A stretch of 64,000 nucleotides of DNA from Turicibacter sp. GTDB lineage: Bacteria > Bacillota_I > Bacilli_A > MOL361 > Turicibacteraceae. The stretch spans positions 1-64,000 of the forward strand of contig WRAJ01000005.1 in assembly GCA_009780245.1 (NCBI GenBank), written 5' to 3'. Of the stretch, positions 41,105-48,974 are shown piece after piece. The notes under the pieces were generated by a model. It searched no databases, was not told the DNA's origin, and saw only the letters and a program-made list of their open reading frames with translations. The position numbers and the translations under genes are program-made. The stretch's first letter is position 1; every line of letters starts with the position of its first letter.

Positions 41105-42577
41105 ATGAAGAAATTTAAAAAAGTCTGGTTGGCTGTTTTTTTAATGCTTTTTGTTCTAGGAGCATGTACGCCGAGCGATTCAGATGAGGGCGTTGATGAG
41201 AACGGCTATGAAGTTAATGAAAATGGATACGATGAAGAGGATCTCGCTGAGTTTGGTCCGCGTGGCTTACCACTCATTTATTTGACCACTGAGGCACGGG
41301 ACATTGTGCTTGAAGATTTCGATTATTTGGCTGAGATTATGTTGACGAACGCACCGCAACAAGGGATTTTTGAACGCCGATTCGGGCTAAGCCTCGAAGA
41401 GGTTCTAGTCTTCTTACGTGATGAGATTTATTATATGGTGCCGATTGAATCGGTTCACTTTCTGCTCATGGACGAGGACTGGCCAACCGATACGAGTGGG
41501 GTTGCTTCTGCGGACGAACCACGCTATTTAGCAGCGCAATATTTGTCGTCGTTCTTAATGTGGTTTGCGATTGATGTTGAGGGGCTTGGTCATTTTGGGC
41601 CACAAGACATCCGCAGCTATTGGGAAGTGCTTGAAGCGAACGCAGCCATGCTTCACCAGACTGAAGAGATAGACGGGCAGTTTATGTTTGATGGCGAAGA
41701 AATCAGCGACATTAGAGGGCTAGAGAATATGGTTGAGGTCTTTTCATCGGAGTCGACGCTGTGGTTTTTCGGGATTGAATTTGATGATTTGGATTTATAT
41801 CGCAGCTTAGATGACATTGGTTTTCGAGAAGAAGGGAATATCACAACAGAGATTATTGAAGAAGGCCGTATTGCCTATTTCCATATTGACAGCTTTATGA
41901 ACAACCCATCGTACGACAGTGAAACGTTGATCCCGTTCTTTGAGGAAGTGCAAGATTTTGATCATTTGATTATTGATTTGCGCGGCAATGGCGGAGGTTG
42001 GGGGCATTACTTTGCTGATTACGTCGCTTCGATGTTGATTGAAGAGCCGCTTACAGCAAGTTTTAATGAGTTTATTACGAGTGGTGATGAGGCGATGCGC
42101 TTGGCGGAGTATAGTTTGTCAGGTTCAGCTCGCGGTGTTGCCAATGAGTACGGTATTTTGCCTGCTTATGAATTTGTAAGCAACAACGATTTGCCTTATT
42201 TTAATCGTGCTGATTTAGCTATTTTGGAGTACGTGGTGCAATGGGAATTAGAAATTGAACCGCATGAAGATCGTGTGCCGTTTGACGGTGAGATTTGGAT
42301 TTTGGTTGACGACTGGTCAGCATCAGCTTCTGAGCTAGCGGCTATGATTGCGATTGATTCAGGGTGGGCGACGGTGGTAGGCGAGCCAACTGCAGGTGTG
42401 ACCCCGGCAATGGCGATGCACGTTTCTTTGCCACATACTGGTGTGTTATTTAGAATTGACATTGGTTATCTCATTGATGGTGAGGGGCGCTCATTAGAAG
42501 AATTTGGTGTTACGCCGGATATCGTGATTGGTCCTAGAGACGATGCGTTATTTACGGTGCTTGATTTAATTCAATAA
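41105..42577 (+). CDS. S41 family peptidase lipoprotein
   Basis: 490 residues. I chose the ATG at 41105, which starts a lipoprotein signal ending in LGAC. An acidic linker follows, then a helical region of about 200 residues and a C-terminal peptidase S41 domain: HLIIDLRGNGGGWGHYFADYV and WILVDDWSASASELAAMIAIDSG, where the Ser of SASASE is the nucleophile. No PDZ domain is evident, so it is not a standard CtpA. It probably cleaves unfolded or wall-associated proteins outside the membrane. Confidence 0.85.
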   Translation: MKKFKKVWLAVFLMLFVLGACTPSDSDEGVDENGYEVNENGYDEEDLAEFGPRGLPLIYLTTEARDIVLEDFDYLAEIMLTNAPQQGIFERRFGLSLEEVLVFLRDEIYYMVPIESVHFLLMDEDWPTDTSGVASADEPRYLAAQYLSSFLMWFAIDVEGLGHFGPQDIRSYWEVLEANAAMLHQTEEIDGQFMFDGEEISDIRGLENMVEVFSSESTLWFFGIEFDDLDLYRSLDDIGFREEGNITTEIIEEGRIAYFHIDSFMNNPSYDSETLIPFFEEVQDFDHLIIDLRGNGGGWGHYFADYVASMLIEEPLTASFNEFITSGDEAMRLAEYSLSGSARGVANEYGILPAYEFVSNNDLPYFNRADLAILEYVVQWELEIEPHEDRVPFDGEIWILVDDWSASASELAAMIAIDSGWATVVGEPTAGVTPAMAMHVSLPHTGVLFRIDIGYLIDGEGRSLEEFGVTPDIVIGPRDDALFTVLDLIQ

Positions 42578-42584
42578 TAATAAG

Positions 42585-42626
42585 AAGCAACTCCAGCCAC
42601 TCGCTAGCTCGTGGGGAGTTGCTTTT
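42585..42626 (+). terminator. Terminator after the S41 gene
   Basis: AAGCAACTCC pairs with GGAGTTGCTTTT across an 18-base loop. A near-identical copy lies at 42730. Confidence 0.8.
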
Positions 42627-42669
42627 CAGGTTCGTCGCTATATTGCTCATGCCTCGCAAAGCTCCTGTC
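42627..42669. repeat. 43-bp dispersed repeat, copy A
   Basis: It begins CAGGTTCGTCGCTATATTGC and ends GCAAAGCTCCTGTC. Its reverse complement, with about four changes, is at 52320-52362, downstream of typA. Both copies lie just after a gene end. Confidence 0.8.
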
Positions 42670-42729
42670 CGCGCCAGTGAAACTTGCAAACTTGTTTGCA
42701 CATAGTTGAACCAGTACCCATAAGGGTGA

Positions 42730-42773
42730 AAGCAACTCCAGCCACTCGCTAACTCGTGGGGAGTTGCTTTTTT
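42730..42773. terminator. Second copy of the S41 terminator
   Basis: AAGCAACTCC at 42730 pairs with GGAGTTGCTTTTTT, differing from the copy at 42585 by one loop base and a longer T-run. Its right arm encodes the last residues (KKQLPTS) of the converging gene ending at 42749. Confidence 0.7.
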
Positions 42774-43321
42774 ATTCTATCCAACTCTGCATAGATGTTG
42801 TCGAAGTCGTGGTGGAGGGCGTTACCTAGTTCGCGTGAATTTTTGTTGAGTCGATAATTATTTAAGATGATCTCTTGTTCAACCAAGGTTTGGATGGTAT
42901 CCGTGACGTTTGAAAGAAAAGCGAAAATGATTTTGGCTTCGGTTTGATTGAGTTCTTCGGTAATAATAAGGGCGACGAGGGTAATGAAAACGAGGTATTG
43001 TTTCGGTGTTAAGTTTCCAAGAAAATAGATGAATTTTGAGTTTGTGAATTCGTAGCAATACGTTTCAGTCGGCTGGCCTTTTTCGTAGGTATAGTCCGAG
43101 CGTGACGTCTTACCGTGTGTCGACGTGCTGCCAGACGTAGTACTATCATGGCTACCTACGCCGCTTTGATCGTCCATTAAGAAGGGAAAAACAATCGAAC
43201 TCGCATTTCGTTCGCTTTTTTGCCTAGTTTTATACGGTGAATGCTGATTTTTCTCTTGCTTTCTTTGTTTTTTTTTGGTAGAATTATAGTAAATAGAACA
43301 TTTAGACCTTTTGTTTTTCAT
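42749..43321 (-). CDS. Hypothetical protein with Ser/Thr-rich N-terminus
   Basis: 190 residues, no family recognised. The first 80 residues are basic, then Ser/Thr/Gly-rich (SGVGSHDSTTSGSTSTHGKTSRS) and probably disordered. The rest is helical, with one hydrophobic stretch LTPKQYLVFITLVALIITEEL and a helix-rich end resembling small Firmicute proteins that follow this NLTPKQYLV pattern. Upstream start codons at 43321 and 43177 (MDDQSG) are both possible; the shorter one would drop the basic leader. The C-terminus is encoded inside a terminator arm. Function unknown. Confidence 0.5.
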   Translation of the reverse strand: MKNKRSKCSIYYNSTKKKQRKQEKNQHSPYKTRQKSERNASSIVFPFLMDDQSGVGSHDSTTSGSTSTHGKTSRSDYTYEKGQPTETYCYEFTNSKFIYFLGNLTPKQYLVFITLVALIITEELNQTEAKIIFAFLSNVTDTIQTLVEQEIILNNYRLNKNSRELGNALHHDFDNIYAELDRIKKQLPTS

Positions 43322-43399
43322 GGGAATCAGCTCCTGGGGAGGTGTTGTGTCCTATTATTATATGTGAAAACTTTTGAAATGGTATGAGGGGGTTTTTTA

Positions 43400-44149
43400 A
43401 TGCAAATAAATGTAAATGCAGACAAATGGCAACACATGCAGCAAATGATGGTGATCGGTGAATTGACAATTGGCATTGTTCACGACCTCAAAAATCAGCT
43501 AGCATGTATCGGAACGAATATGAGCTTGATTGAATCACTAAACGGACAACTACCCATTGATAAATATTTGACGAGCATTAATCGTCAACTTGGTTATGCC
43601 AACGAGATGACGGAGCTCATGTTAAAAATGGGAACGAGTCACTCCAAATACACGGCGTTTGATTTAGCCGTGCTCATGGAAGACGTGACCGCCTTTTTTG
43701 AGCGTGTTTCCGGAAAAGGTATTGCCATTAAAACGTATGTGGATGAATCTGCTCATTTTATTTCAGGTTGCCAATCTTTGATTAGCAATAGCATTTTAAA
43801 CCTCTGCGCCAATGCGCGTGATGCTATTGGTGACCAAGGAACGATTGAAGTAACACTGGTTCGCGATCACGTTGAAGAAGTAGCCGGAGACGTTTTAAAC
43901 CAAAACGTCAGCGGTGAATGTTCGGTGTTAACGGTGCGTGATACAGGGTGTGGCATTGCCCCGGATAAACTAACAGAAATTTTCAAACCCTTTTTTACAA
44001 CCAAAGGTACCACATCTGAACGTTCAGGCATGGGGCTTGGCTTAGCCAATGTCGTCCATATTGCAAAAGAGCACGGCGTGAGCATGACCGTCGAATCAGA
44101 ACTGGGTGTAGGAACCACATTTAAACTTTATTTCAAGACAGCTGCCTAG
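43400..44149 (+). CDS. Soluble histidine kinase-like protein
   Basis: 249 residues with no membrane segment and no sensor domain. The phosphoacceptor region reads ELTIGIVHDLKNQLACIGTN (His near residue 31), the N box LISNSILNLCANARDAIGDQG, the G1 box VRDTGCGIAPDKL, the F box FKPFFTTKG and the G2 box GMGLGLANV. It is closest in layout to NtrB-type kinases. No response regulator gene is nearby, so its partner is elsewhere, or it acts through protein contacts. GAGGGGG precedes the ATG. Confidence 0.82.
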   Translation: MQINVNADKWQHMQQMMVIGELTIGIVHDLKNQLACIGTNMSLIESLNGQLPIDKYLTSINRQLGYANEMTELMLKMGTSHSKYTAFDLAVLMEDVTAFFERVSGKGIAIKTYVDESAHFISGCQSLISNSILNLCANARDAIGDQGTIEVTLVRDHVEEVAGDVLNQNVSGECSVLTVRDTGCGIAPDKLTEIFKPFFTTKGTTSERSGMGLGLANVVHIAKEHGVSMTVESELGVGTTFKLYFKTAA

Positions 44150-44194
44150 ACAATAAAATGTCCCTCTGCATAATCTAGTACTAGGTGATCAGAT

Positions 44195-44833
44195 ATGGGC
44201 ATTTTATTTTTGTTTTTACAGACTTTTTTATTAGTTTTTGCGCTAGGGGTAGATGCTCTAGTGTGTAGTTTTTCATACGGAGTGAATAAGATTCGCATCC
44301 CGCTGAAGTCATCCTTGGTTATCAATGTCATTACGTTGTTTTTATTGATCTTGGGAATCATGGGTGCGCACATTTTAGAGGGGTTTTTACCCCCTGTTTT
44401 TGTGGAGGCTTTGTCATTTATTATTTTATTTATTTTAGGGTTGTCAAAAATCTTTGAAGGTGCGATTAAAAGGATGATTAAGCGTTATGAGGGGCGGCGT
44501 GATTTTCGTTTTTCGATGTTTAATTTGGGGTTTGTTTTGCAGGTGTATGCGCAGTATGAGCTGGCAGATTCGGATGATTCGAAGGATTTGAGTACGAAAG
44601 AGGCAATTCCGCTTGCTTTTGCGTTGGGATTTGATGGTTTGTCGGTTGGTTTATCGATCGGGTTAATGACGTTGAATATCGGGTTGTTACTAGTTATGTC
44701 GTTTGTGGTCGGGGTGGCGTGTGTCGCGGTTGGTAGTTATTTAGGTCGTACACTTTCAAGGCGTGTCTCTTTGGATTTTAGTATTTTGAGTGGCCTGATT
44801 TTGATTTTAATAGCGATGTTGAATGTGATTTAG
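44195..44833 (+). CDS. YtaF/MntP-like membrane protein
   Basis: 212 residues with six membrane segments. FALGVDALVCSFSYGVNKIRIPLKSSLVINVITLF and the repeated half FALGFDGLSVGLSIGLMTLNIGLLLVMSFVVGVACVAVG are typical of YtaF, named a sporulation membrane protein in Bacillus and related to MntP manganese exporters and the LysE superfamily. Conserved Asp residues sit in both halves. The substrate is not established. Presence does not imply that the organism sporulates. Confidence 0.75.
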   Translation: MGILFLFLQTFLLVFALGVDALVCSFSYGVNKIRIPLKSSLVINVITLFLLILGIMGAHILEGFLPPVFVEALSFIILFILGLSKIFEGAIKRMIKRYEGRRDFRFSMFNLGFVLQVYAQYELADSDDSKDLSTKEAIPLAFALGFDGLSVGLSIGLMTLNIGLLLVMSFVVGVACVAVGSYLGRTLSRRVSLDFSILSGLILILIAMLNVI

Positions 44834-44908
44834 ACTCGCTGATAACGTTTTAATTGTTTGATATTCAAAATGTTTTACGTTTTCAAACCTTTCGAATGTG
44901 CAAAATGT

Positions 44909-44962
44909 TTGACTTTCAAAATATTTCGTGTATAATAAACTCATCCTCTGAATAGGATGAGT
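44909..44962 (+). promoter_or_regulatory. Promoter with palindromic operator for the YgjV-like gene
   Basis: TTGACT at 44909-44914, a 16-base spacer and TATAAT at 44931-44936. Right after it, ACTCATCCT (44939-44947) and AGGATGAGT (44954-44962) form a 24-base palindrome over the expected transcription start, a likely operator. CAAAATGTTT occurs twice upstream of the -10. Confidence 0.55.
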
Positions 44963-44988
44963 TAGGATTGAATTTGAAAGTGGATGTG

Positions 44989-45867
44989 ATGGATATGAAT
45001 ATTAGTATTTGGTTTATTGCTGCGCAAGTATTTGGTATTTTTGCGATGGGGTTTGAGTTTGCGTGTTATCAGATTAGTCAGAAGCACGAGAAGACAAAGT
45101 ATTTTTTAATGACAGGGATCGGTAGCTTGTTTTGGACGTTGATGTTTGTTTCAATGGGAATGGCGACTTCAATGAGTACGCAGCTATCGTTAGTTTTAGC
45201 GGGTACCTATAGTACCGTTCGTAACCTTGTGTTCTTTGGTATTTTTAAAAAAGGCACACCGGAAAGCCAAAAAGCAGGTCGTATTTTCTTGTTAGTGATG
45301 ATGGTGATCGGAATTGTTGCTGGTACCATTACGGTCCTGCAAGCGCCTGAGCAAGTACGTTGGTTACACATTTTAGGATTGATCACAGCTTTATTATTTG
45401 TTGTTGGGCAGTACTTACCAGGTGATCATTATGTGCGTATTTCGGTTGTGTTTTATGCCGCAGTGGTTTTATTGACGCAAACACCTATCAACATTTTATC
45501 TGGCACGGGCATTGAGCGTTGGAACGTGATGGGAATCTTGATTGAATCTTCTAAAATCATTTCGGTGGCTGTGTTCTATGTGTTGCAGATGTTAAAAGCA
45601 AAACGTGCGCGAGATTTGCAGCTCATTAAGTATGTGATTGCGGATGAGATGTCTAAGATCGAAGATTTAGCAGATAAAGTACCGGTTGCGAACATTCCAG
45701 CTGTGGGTAAGGTTGAAAAAATGATGGCGAAAATGGTTCGTTATGAACTAAAAGCAGTGACGTCAGCGCGTATTAAAGACGTGGATTCAACGGAAGATGA
45801 ATTGCAAGCATTAATTGATGACTTGAAGCTCGTTCAGCGAATGAAGAACGTGAGAGCTGGGGCTTAA
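44989..45867 (+). CDS. YgjV family inner membrane protein
   Basis: 292 residues from the ATG at 44989; an ATG two codons later and a TTG at 44968 are alternatives. Six or seven membrane segments fill the first 210 residues (IWFIAAQVFGIFAMGFEFACYQISQ; STVRNLVFFGIF; GLITALLFVVGQYLPG), a pattern I know from the YgjV family. The family is usually about 180 residues; the extra 80-residue cytoplasmic tail (LIKYVIADEMSKIEDLADKVP...) is helical and unusual. Function unknown. Confidence 0.65.
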   Translation: MDMNISIWFIAAQVFGIFAMGFEFACYQISQKHEKTKYFLMTGIGSLFWTLMFVSMGMATSMSTQLSLVLAGTYSTVRNLVFFGIFKKGTPESQKAGRIFLLVMMVIGIVAGTITVLQAPEQVRWLHILGLITALLFVVGQYLPGDHYVRISVVFYAAVVLLTQTPINILSGTGIERWNVMGILIESSKIISVAVFYVLQMLKAKRARDLQLIKYVIADEMSKIEDLADKVPVANIPAVGKVEKMMAKMVRYELKAVTSARIKDVDSTEDELQALIDDLKLVQRMKNVRAGA

Positions 45868-45909
45868 AGCGAAATGAAACAAAATAAAAAAAAATGGACG
45901 AGCGAAGTG

Positions 45910-45942
45910 AACAACTCCCTGTCAAGTAGACAGGGAGTTGTT
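45910..45942. terminator. Bidirectional terminator
   Basis: AACAACTCCCTGTC pairs perfectly with GACAGGGAGTTGTT around a 5-base loop, between the converging YgjV-like and tadA genes. Confidence 0.8.
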
Positions 45943-45948
45943 CAAAGT

Positions 45949-46416
45949 TTAAGCTTTGTCCATTTTATTTTTGCGCAGATTTTTAAAAAATCGGCTCAGT
46001 ATTTCTTTGCATTCTGCTTCCATGATGCCACCAATCACTTCGCATTGGTGGTTAAATCGCTCTTCTTGTAACAGGTTGAAGATGGTACCGCTGCATCCGG
46101 CCTTTTCATCTTTTGTGCCATACACAACCGTCTTAATCCGAGCCTGCACAATCGTCCCTGCACACATCATGCACGGCTCAACGGTCGTATAAAGCGTGGC
46201 ACCGTCTAAGCGCCAGTAACCTGTTTTTTCATTGGCTTTGTTAATCGCGAGCATCTCGGCGTGGGAAGCAGTAAGTTGCAAGCCTTCTCTTAAATTATGG
46301 GCTTGTGCAATCACTTCACCGTTTTGAACGATGACGGCCCCGATTGGCACCTCGTTTTTTTCATAGGCGATCTTGGCCTCGTTTAGTGCAAGTTCCATGA
46401 AAACGTTGTGATTCAT
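45949..46416 (-). CDS. tadA: tRNA-specific adenosine deaminase TadA
   Basis: 155 residues. TadA converts A34 of tRNA-Arg(ACG) to inosine. The zinc site is complete: HAE in TASHAEMLAI and PCMMC in VEPCMMCAGTIVQARI. The catalytic Glu lies in HAE. VVYGTKDEKAGCSGTIFNLL distinguishes it from guanine or cytosine deaminases. Length and start are normal. Confidence 0.93.
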   Translation of the reverse strand: MNHNVFMELALNEAKIAYEKNEVPIGAVIVQNGEVIAQAHNLREGLQLTASHAEMLAINKANEKTGYWRLDGATLYTTVEPCMMCAGTIVQARIKTVVYGTKDEKAGCSGTIFNLLQEERFNHQCEVIGGIMEAECKEILSRFFKNLRKNKMDKA

Positions 46417-46564
46417 AAAAATACTTCCTTTTAGCTTTTTCTTATTACCATTTTATGTTATGATAATAGTAGTAAGTTTTGTAATTTTGTGGTATTATAG
46501 TAGTAGTAGGAATTGTTGCTTATTTGCTGCTTAAATTATATTTAGAATTTAGAGGTGTTTTTTT

Positions 46565-46774
46565 GTGACTAAGACATTTGTATTAAGCGTTGAAAATTTG
46601 AATTCATCTGAGGATGCGACGAAGATAGAGGATTATTTTCTGAGTCGCCCAGGGGTTGAAAAAGTGACAGTTGAAATGGATTTGAAAATTGTATCGCTTA
46701 GTTATAATGAATCGGTAGGGTCGCCTAAAAAATTGCTTGAAGCATTTGGCACTTTAGGTTATCCCGTTCGATAG
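46565..46774 (+). CDS. HMA-like small protein without metal-binding cysteines
   Basis: 69 residues from a GTG at 46565 with GAGGTG before it. The beta-alpha-beta pattern FVLSVENLNSSEDATKIEDYFLSRPGVEKVTVEMDLKIVSLSYNES..KKLLEAFGTLGYPV matches the HMA fold of copper chaperones. The CxxC motif is replaced by Leu-Asn-Ser-Ser, so it cannot bind copper in the usual way. No copper ATPase gene is near. Role unknown. Confidence 0.6.
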   Translation: MTKTFVLSVENLNSSEDATKIEDYFLSRPGVEKVTVEMDLKIVSLSYNESVGSPKKLLEAFGTLGYPVR

Positions 46775-46777
46775 AAC

Positions 46778-47221
46778 TCATTGCGTAACATTTTCACGCT
46801 TTCGCAAATATCCGTTGATTGTTTTCTTAATAAAAGAATAATTGCACTTGGGACAGGTTACTTTGATGTGATCTGTCTTTTTTGGTATGCGAAGTAGTTG
46901 TGTGCAAGAACGACATTTAAAGTAAAGGTGATGTTCTTTTGGCATGAAGCGTCTAGCAAAGTTTTGAAAGCCTGAGCTTATCGGGTAATAATGTTTAATA
47001 AAACGTTGGTTCTCTTTGAACCGCTGGAGTCGATTTTTTGAGTAAGAGCGCCAGTAGGCAAGAATTAATAGCACCCATGCGAGGAAAATCCAGCGAATAA
47101 AACCAAAAAGGGTGGTGATGATTGAAAAGGCTAGTGCGATAGAAATAAGGAAAAGAGATAGATCATCAAAGGCTAGATTGCCACTTTTGATTTTTTGGAA
47201 AAAATGTTTAACGGCGTTCAC
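46778..47221 (-). CDS. Membrane protein with C-terminal zinc ribbon
   Basis: 147 residues. One or two membrane segments (residues 20-58, LSLFLISIALAFSIITTLFGFIRWIFLAWVLLIL) precede a basic linker and a zinc ribbon with CRSC and CPKC, 20 residues apart (YFKCRSCTQLLRIPKKTDHIKVTCPKCNYSF). This is a widespread Firmicute layout of unknown function, possibly nucleic-acid or protein contact at the membrane. It converges with the HMA-like gene. Confidence 0.6.
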   Translation of the reverse strand: MNAVKHFFQKIKSGNLAFDDLSLFLISIALAFSIITTLFGFIRWIFLAWVLLILAYWRSYSKNRLQRFKENQRFIKHYYPISSGFQNFARRFMPKEHHLYFKCRSCTQLLRIPKKTDHIKVTCPKCNYSFIKKTINGYLRKRENVTQ

Positions 47222-47310
47222 AGTTAAATCACGCTCCTATAAATGTGTATTAGTATTAATGTATGCAACGCTATCATTTAAATATTCGCTTCCATTGTGG
47301 TTCTCACAAC

Positions 47311-48018
47311 TTATAGATTTTTGACAACTGGAACGAAAAACTTTGATTGTTGATAATGAAAAACCGTGTTGGAATAGTTAAAAGGTGTGCGATCGCTTAA
47401 GTAAAATGTGTTGATCAAACACGGTCGCGGGTCTCCTGTTTTCAACTCTAGCAACTTAGCCTCTTCTTTGTTTAATTTATCAACAACTAAAAAGGCATCA
47501 GAAAAACCAAATTTCAAATTGAGATTTTGTTGCAGGTGCGCAAAGATAGAGGCCGAAGCAATCCCAGCATCTAAATATGGAATAACAGAAACGAGATAGT
47601 GCGACTCTTCAATGCAAAGTGGTTGCTTATCAACAAAAATCAACCTTTTCACATAATGAACTTTATCCGCAGTGGTGATGTTCAAATTTTTAGCAACCTC
47701 GTCTGTGGCTTCTCTAATTTCAATAGCTAATAGCTTGTTTGACAATTCATAATCAGAAAATTCATAGGCGAAACCACGATTAAAACTGAGGTCGATATAG
47801 CCTCTTTCTTTAGGCGTTCGGACGAAGATGCCGCTACCGTGTTGCTGATAAAGAATGCCTTTGTTTTCAAGCAAAGACAAAGACCTGCGAATCGTACTTT
47901 TACCCGCATCAAAATAAGCAACAAACTCTTCTAAGCGAGGCAGTTTATCACCTTGTTTTAAACTATTCTGTTCAATGTATTCTTCGATGTGTTTAGCGAT
48001 TTTTTGATATTTCAGCAT
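47311..48018 (-). CDS. GntR family regulator with UTRA domain, copy 1
   Basis: 235 residues. The N-terminal winged helix reads KYQKIAKHIEEYIEQNSLKQGDKLPRLEEFVAYFDAGKSTIRRSLSLLENKGILYQQHGSGIFVR. Residues 85-230 are a UTRA effector domain (VKRLIFVDKQPLCIEESHYLVSVIPYL). UTRA regulators sense sugars or small metabolites. No sugar operon lies beside it, so the target is unknown. It is about half identical to the next gene upstream, from which it is 23 bases away. Confidence 0.88.
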   Translation of the reverse strand: MLKYQKIAKHIEEYIEQNSLKQGDKLPRLEEFVAYFDAGKSTIRRSLSLLENKGILYQQHGSGIFVRTPKERGYIDLSFNRGFAYEFSDYELSNKLLAIEIREATDEVAKNLNITTADKVHYVKRLIFVDKQPLCIEESHYLVSVIPYLDAGIASASIFAHLQQNLNLKFGFSDAFLVVDKLNKEEAKLLELKTGDPRPCLINTFYLSDRTPFNYSNTVFHYQQSKFFVPVVKNL

Positions 48019-48041
48019 GGGAAAACCTCGGTATTTTAGTA

Positions 48042-48752
48042 TTAATCGGTGCTTGTGGCTTGAATGAAAAATTGTGATTCTTCATAATTGTAAGTCGTTT
48101 TCGAATAGTTAAAGGCTTGCCCTGTTGCTAAGAAGAAGATGTTTTCAAGGCGTAAAGCAGGCTCGCCAACTTCAAGTTTAAGTAATTTTGACTCCGCTTC
48201 GTTGATCTTTCCAATGTTAAAATAGGTGTCAGAGAAACCTAGGCTTAATTTTAAGCCATTACGTAGGTAGTAAAAGATCGAGTCTTTGACAATCTCTTTG
48301 TTCATGTAAGGAACAACCGATTTATCATAATGTGATTCTTCGATGCAAAGTGGCTTTCCATAGATGAAGCGCAACCGCTTAATGTAATAGATAGCATCTC
48401 CTGTTTCGATGTTTAGATTTGCTGCGACCTCAGCCGAAGCAGCTCTTACTTCAACCGCTAGCACTTCCGTGGTCATTTCAAATTCACCTAAATCTTTTTT
48501 GAATCCGCGGCTAAACCCTAAATCAATGTAACCAGGACGTTTTAGCGAGCGCACAAAAATGCCGCTTCCACGCAGCTGATAAACAGCGCCTTTGGATTCA
48601 AGTAGCTCAAGTGCTTTTCGAATGGTACTTTTACTTACTTTGTATTCTGTTACAAGCTGTTCTAAGCTCGGTAATTTGTCGCCTTGTTTCAATGCATTGT
48701 CACGAATGTGATTTTCAATGCTTTCGGCGATTTCTTGGTATTTTAACAACAT
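48042..48752 (-). CDS. GntR family regulator with UTRA domain, copy 2
   Basis: 236 residues. The helix-turn-helix LKQGDKLPSLEQLVTEYKVSKSTIRKALELLESKGAVYQLRGSGIFVR and UTRA domain (IKRLRFIYGKPLCIEESHYDKSVVPYM) match the neighbouring regulator closely throughout, including a shared GYIDLxFxRGF stretch after the winged helix. Tandem duplication with divergence of the effector pocket is likely. It leads the pair on the minus strand and could also control the divergent lipoprotein gene, which starts 222 bases away. Confidence 0.88.
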   Translation of the reverse strand: MLLKYQEIAESIENHIRDNALKQGDKLPSLEQLVTEYKVSKSTIRKALELLESKGAVYQLRGSGIFVRSLKRPGYIDLGFSRGFKKDLGEFEMTTEVLAVEVRAASAEVAANLNIETGDAIYYIKRLRFIYGKPLCIEESHYDKSVVPYMNKEIVKDSIFYYLRNGLKLSLGFSDTYFNIGKINEAESKLLKLEVGEPALRLENIFFLATGQAFNYSKTTYNYEESQFFIQATSTD

Positions 48753-48974
48753 AGAAATCCCTCATTGTGCCTAATTATTATTTTTACTACGTGCTATTAT
48801 ATCATAATTTGTGTCCATTTAATAGTGGTAGCAATTACATTTCGACAACATTTTAAGAGCGAATTTGCAAACTTTCGTCTACTATGGTACAATATCGTAG
48901 CTTTGTAATATAATAATAGGGTTAATAACACATAATAAGAGTTAACGACTCAACTCTAAAGGAGTTTTTTTGAT

